Below the pieces are notes generated by a model. The model had not been told where the DNA came from, made no database searches, and saw nothing but the letters and a program-made list of their open reading frames with translations. A DNA stretch of 6,079 nucleotides from CAZTHK01 sp964613215. Lineage in GTDB: Bacteria; Krumholzibacteriota; Krumholzibacteriia; Krumholzibacteriales; CAZTHK01. Below, in pieces: positions 5,982 to 6,079 of this stretch. Every line of letters starts with the position of its first letter. Positions within the stretch are counted from its first letter, which is position 1. Location of the stretch: NCBI GenBank assembly GCA_964613215.1, contig CAZTHK010000045.1, positions 1 through 6,079 of the forward strand, in the 5' to 3' direction. The translations under genes were made by a program, and so were the position numbers.

Positions 5982-6011
5982 TTTATACTTTCATGCCGGC
6001 AACCAGGTCAA
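5982..6011 (-). promoter_or_regulatory. Sigma70-like promoter of the ccsB-ccsA-cytochrome operon
   Basis: On the minus strand TTGACC (6006-6011; five of six match TTGACA) and TATAAA (5982-5987; five of six match TATAAT) are separated by 18 nt. Transcription would begin near 5974-5976, two to four nt before the ATG at 5972, consistent with the absence of a Shine-Dalgarno there. The -35 lies 15 nt inside the inverted repeat, so the repeat itself is not needed for these hexamers but could hold an upstream binding site. Confidence 0.55.
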
Positions 6012-6026
6012 GCACGATTTTATTTT

Positions 6027-6079
6027 ACCTAAATTGAGCGGTTTTCATTTATTGAGTACATTTTATCAGTGTTGAGGGT
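6027..6079 (-). repeat. 53-bp inverted repeat, right copy
   Basis: This is the exact reverse complement of 3-55 and runs to the final base of the window. It lies upstream of ccsB, 54 nt from its start codon, in the same orientation relative to that gene as the left copy has to the lipoprotein gene. On the plus strand TTGAG occurs at 6034-6038, 6052-6056 and 6072-6076, with repeat spacings of 18 and 20 nt. Because it touches the window edge, its true length may exceed 53 bp. Confidence 0.95.

Noticed and set aside
6027..6079. Outward promoter inside the repeat (TTGAGC, 17 nt, TACATT)
   Set aside because: Both hexamers match consensus at only four of six positions and the target lies outside the window.

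Overview
The window looks like a fragment of a Gram-negative bacterial chromosome. It encodes a lipoprotein, an outer-membrane beta-barrel with a haem motif, a periplasmic five-haem cytochrome c and the two membrane proteins of a System II (Ccs/Res) cytochrome c maturation apparatus. The coding DNA has moderate GC, strong Shine-Dalgarno sequences precede most genes, and many haem proteins are packed together. This suits an environmental respiratory bacterium, perhaps of the FCB group or a related lineage, but the sequence does not settle the lineage.

Layout: positions 3-55 and 6027-6079 are perfect 53-bp inverted copies of one AT-rich sequence, so the window begins and ends in the same repeat. 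From the left, one rightward gene (116-880) encodes a lipoprotein with a short collagen-like stalk and closes with a textbook rho-independent terminator (918-960). Positions 961-1530 hold no intact gene. They carry what looks like the decayed 3' end of a leuD-like gene on the minus strand (1016-1225), a weaker trace of a beta-sandwich domain on the plus strand (1253-1426), and imperfect hairpins.

The rest is a leftward gene set read from about 5972 down to 1531: ccsB/resB-like, ccsA/resC-like (overlapping the previous gene by 4 nt), a five-haem cytochrome c554-type protein (32-nt gap) and a monohaem cytochrome-porin of the Cyc2-like type (181-nt gap). A sigma70-like promoter lies directly in front of ccsB, so close that the transcript would be almost leaderless.

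Inferred function: CcsB and CcsA move haem across the inner membrane and attach it to CxxCH motifs. The downstream genes supply a periplasmic multihaem carrier and an outer-membrane barrel with a haem at its periplasmic N-terminus. Together they would form a compact electron route between periplasm and cell surface, encoded with its own haem-attachment machinery. The electron donor or acceptor cannot be read from the sequence. No transposase, integrase, tRNA, rRNA or CRISPR array was seen.
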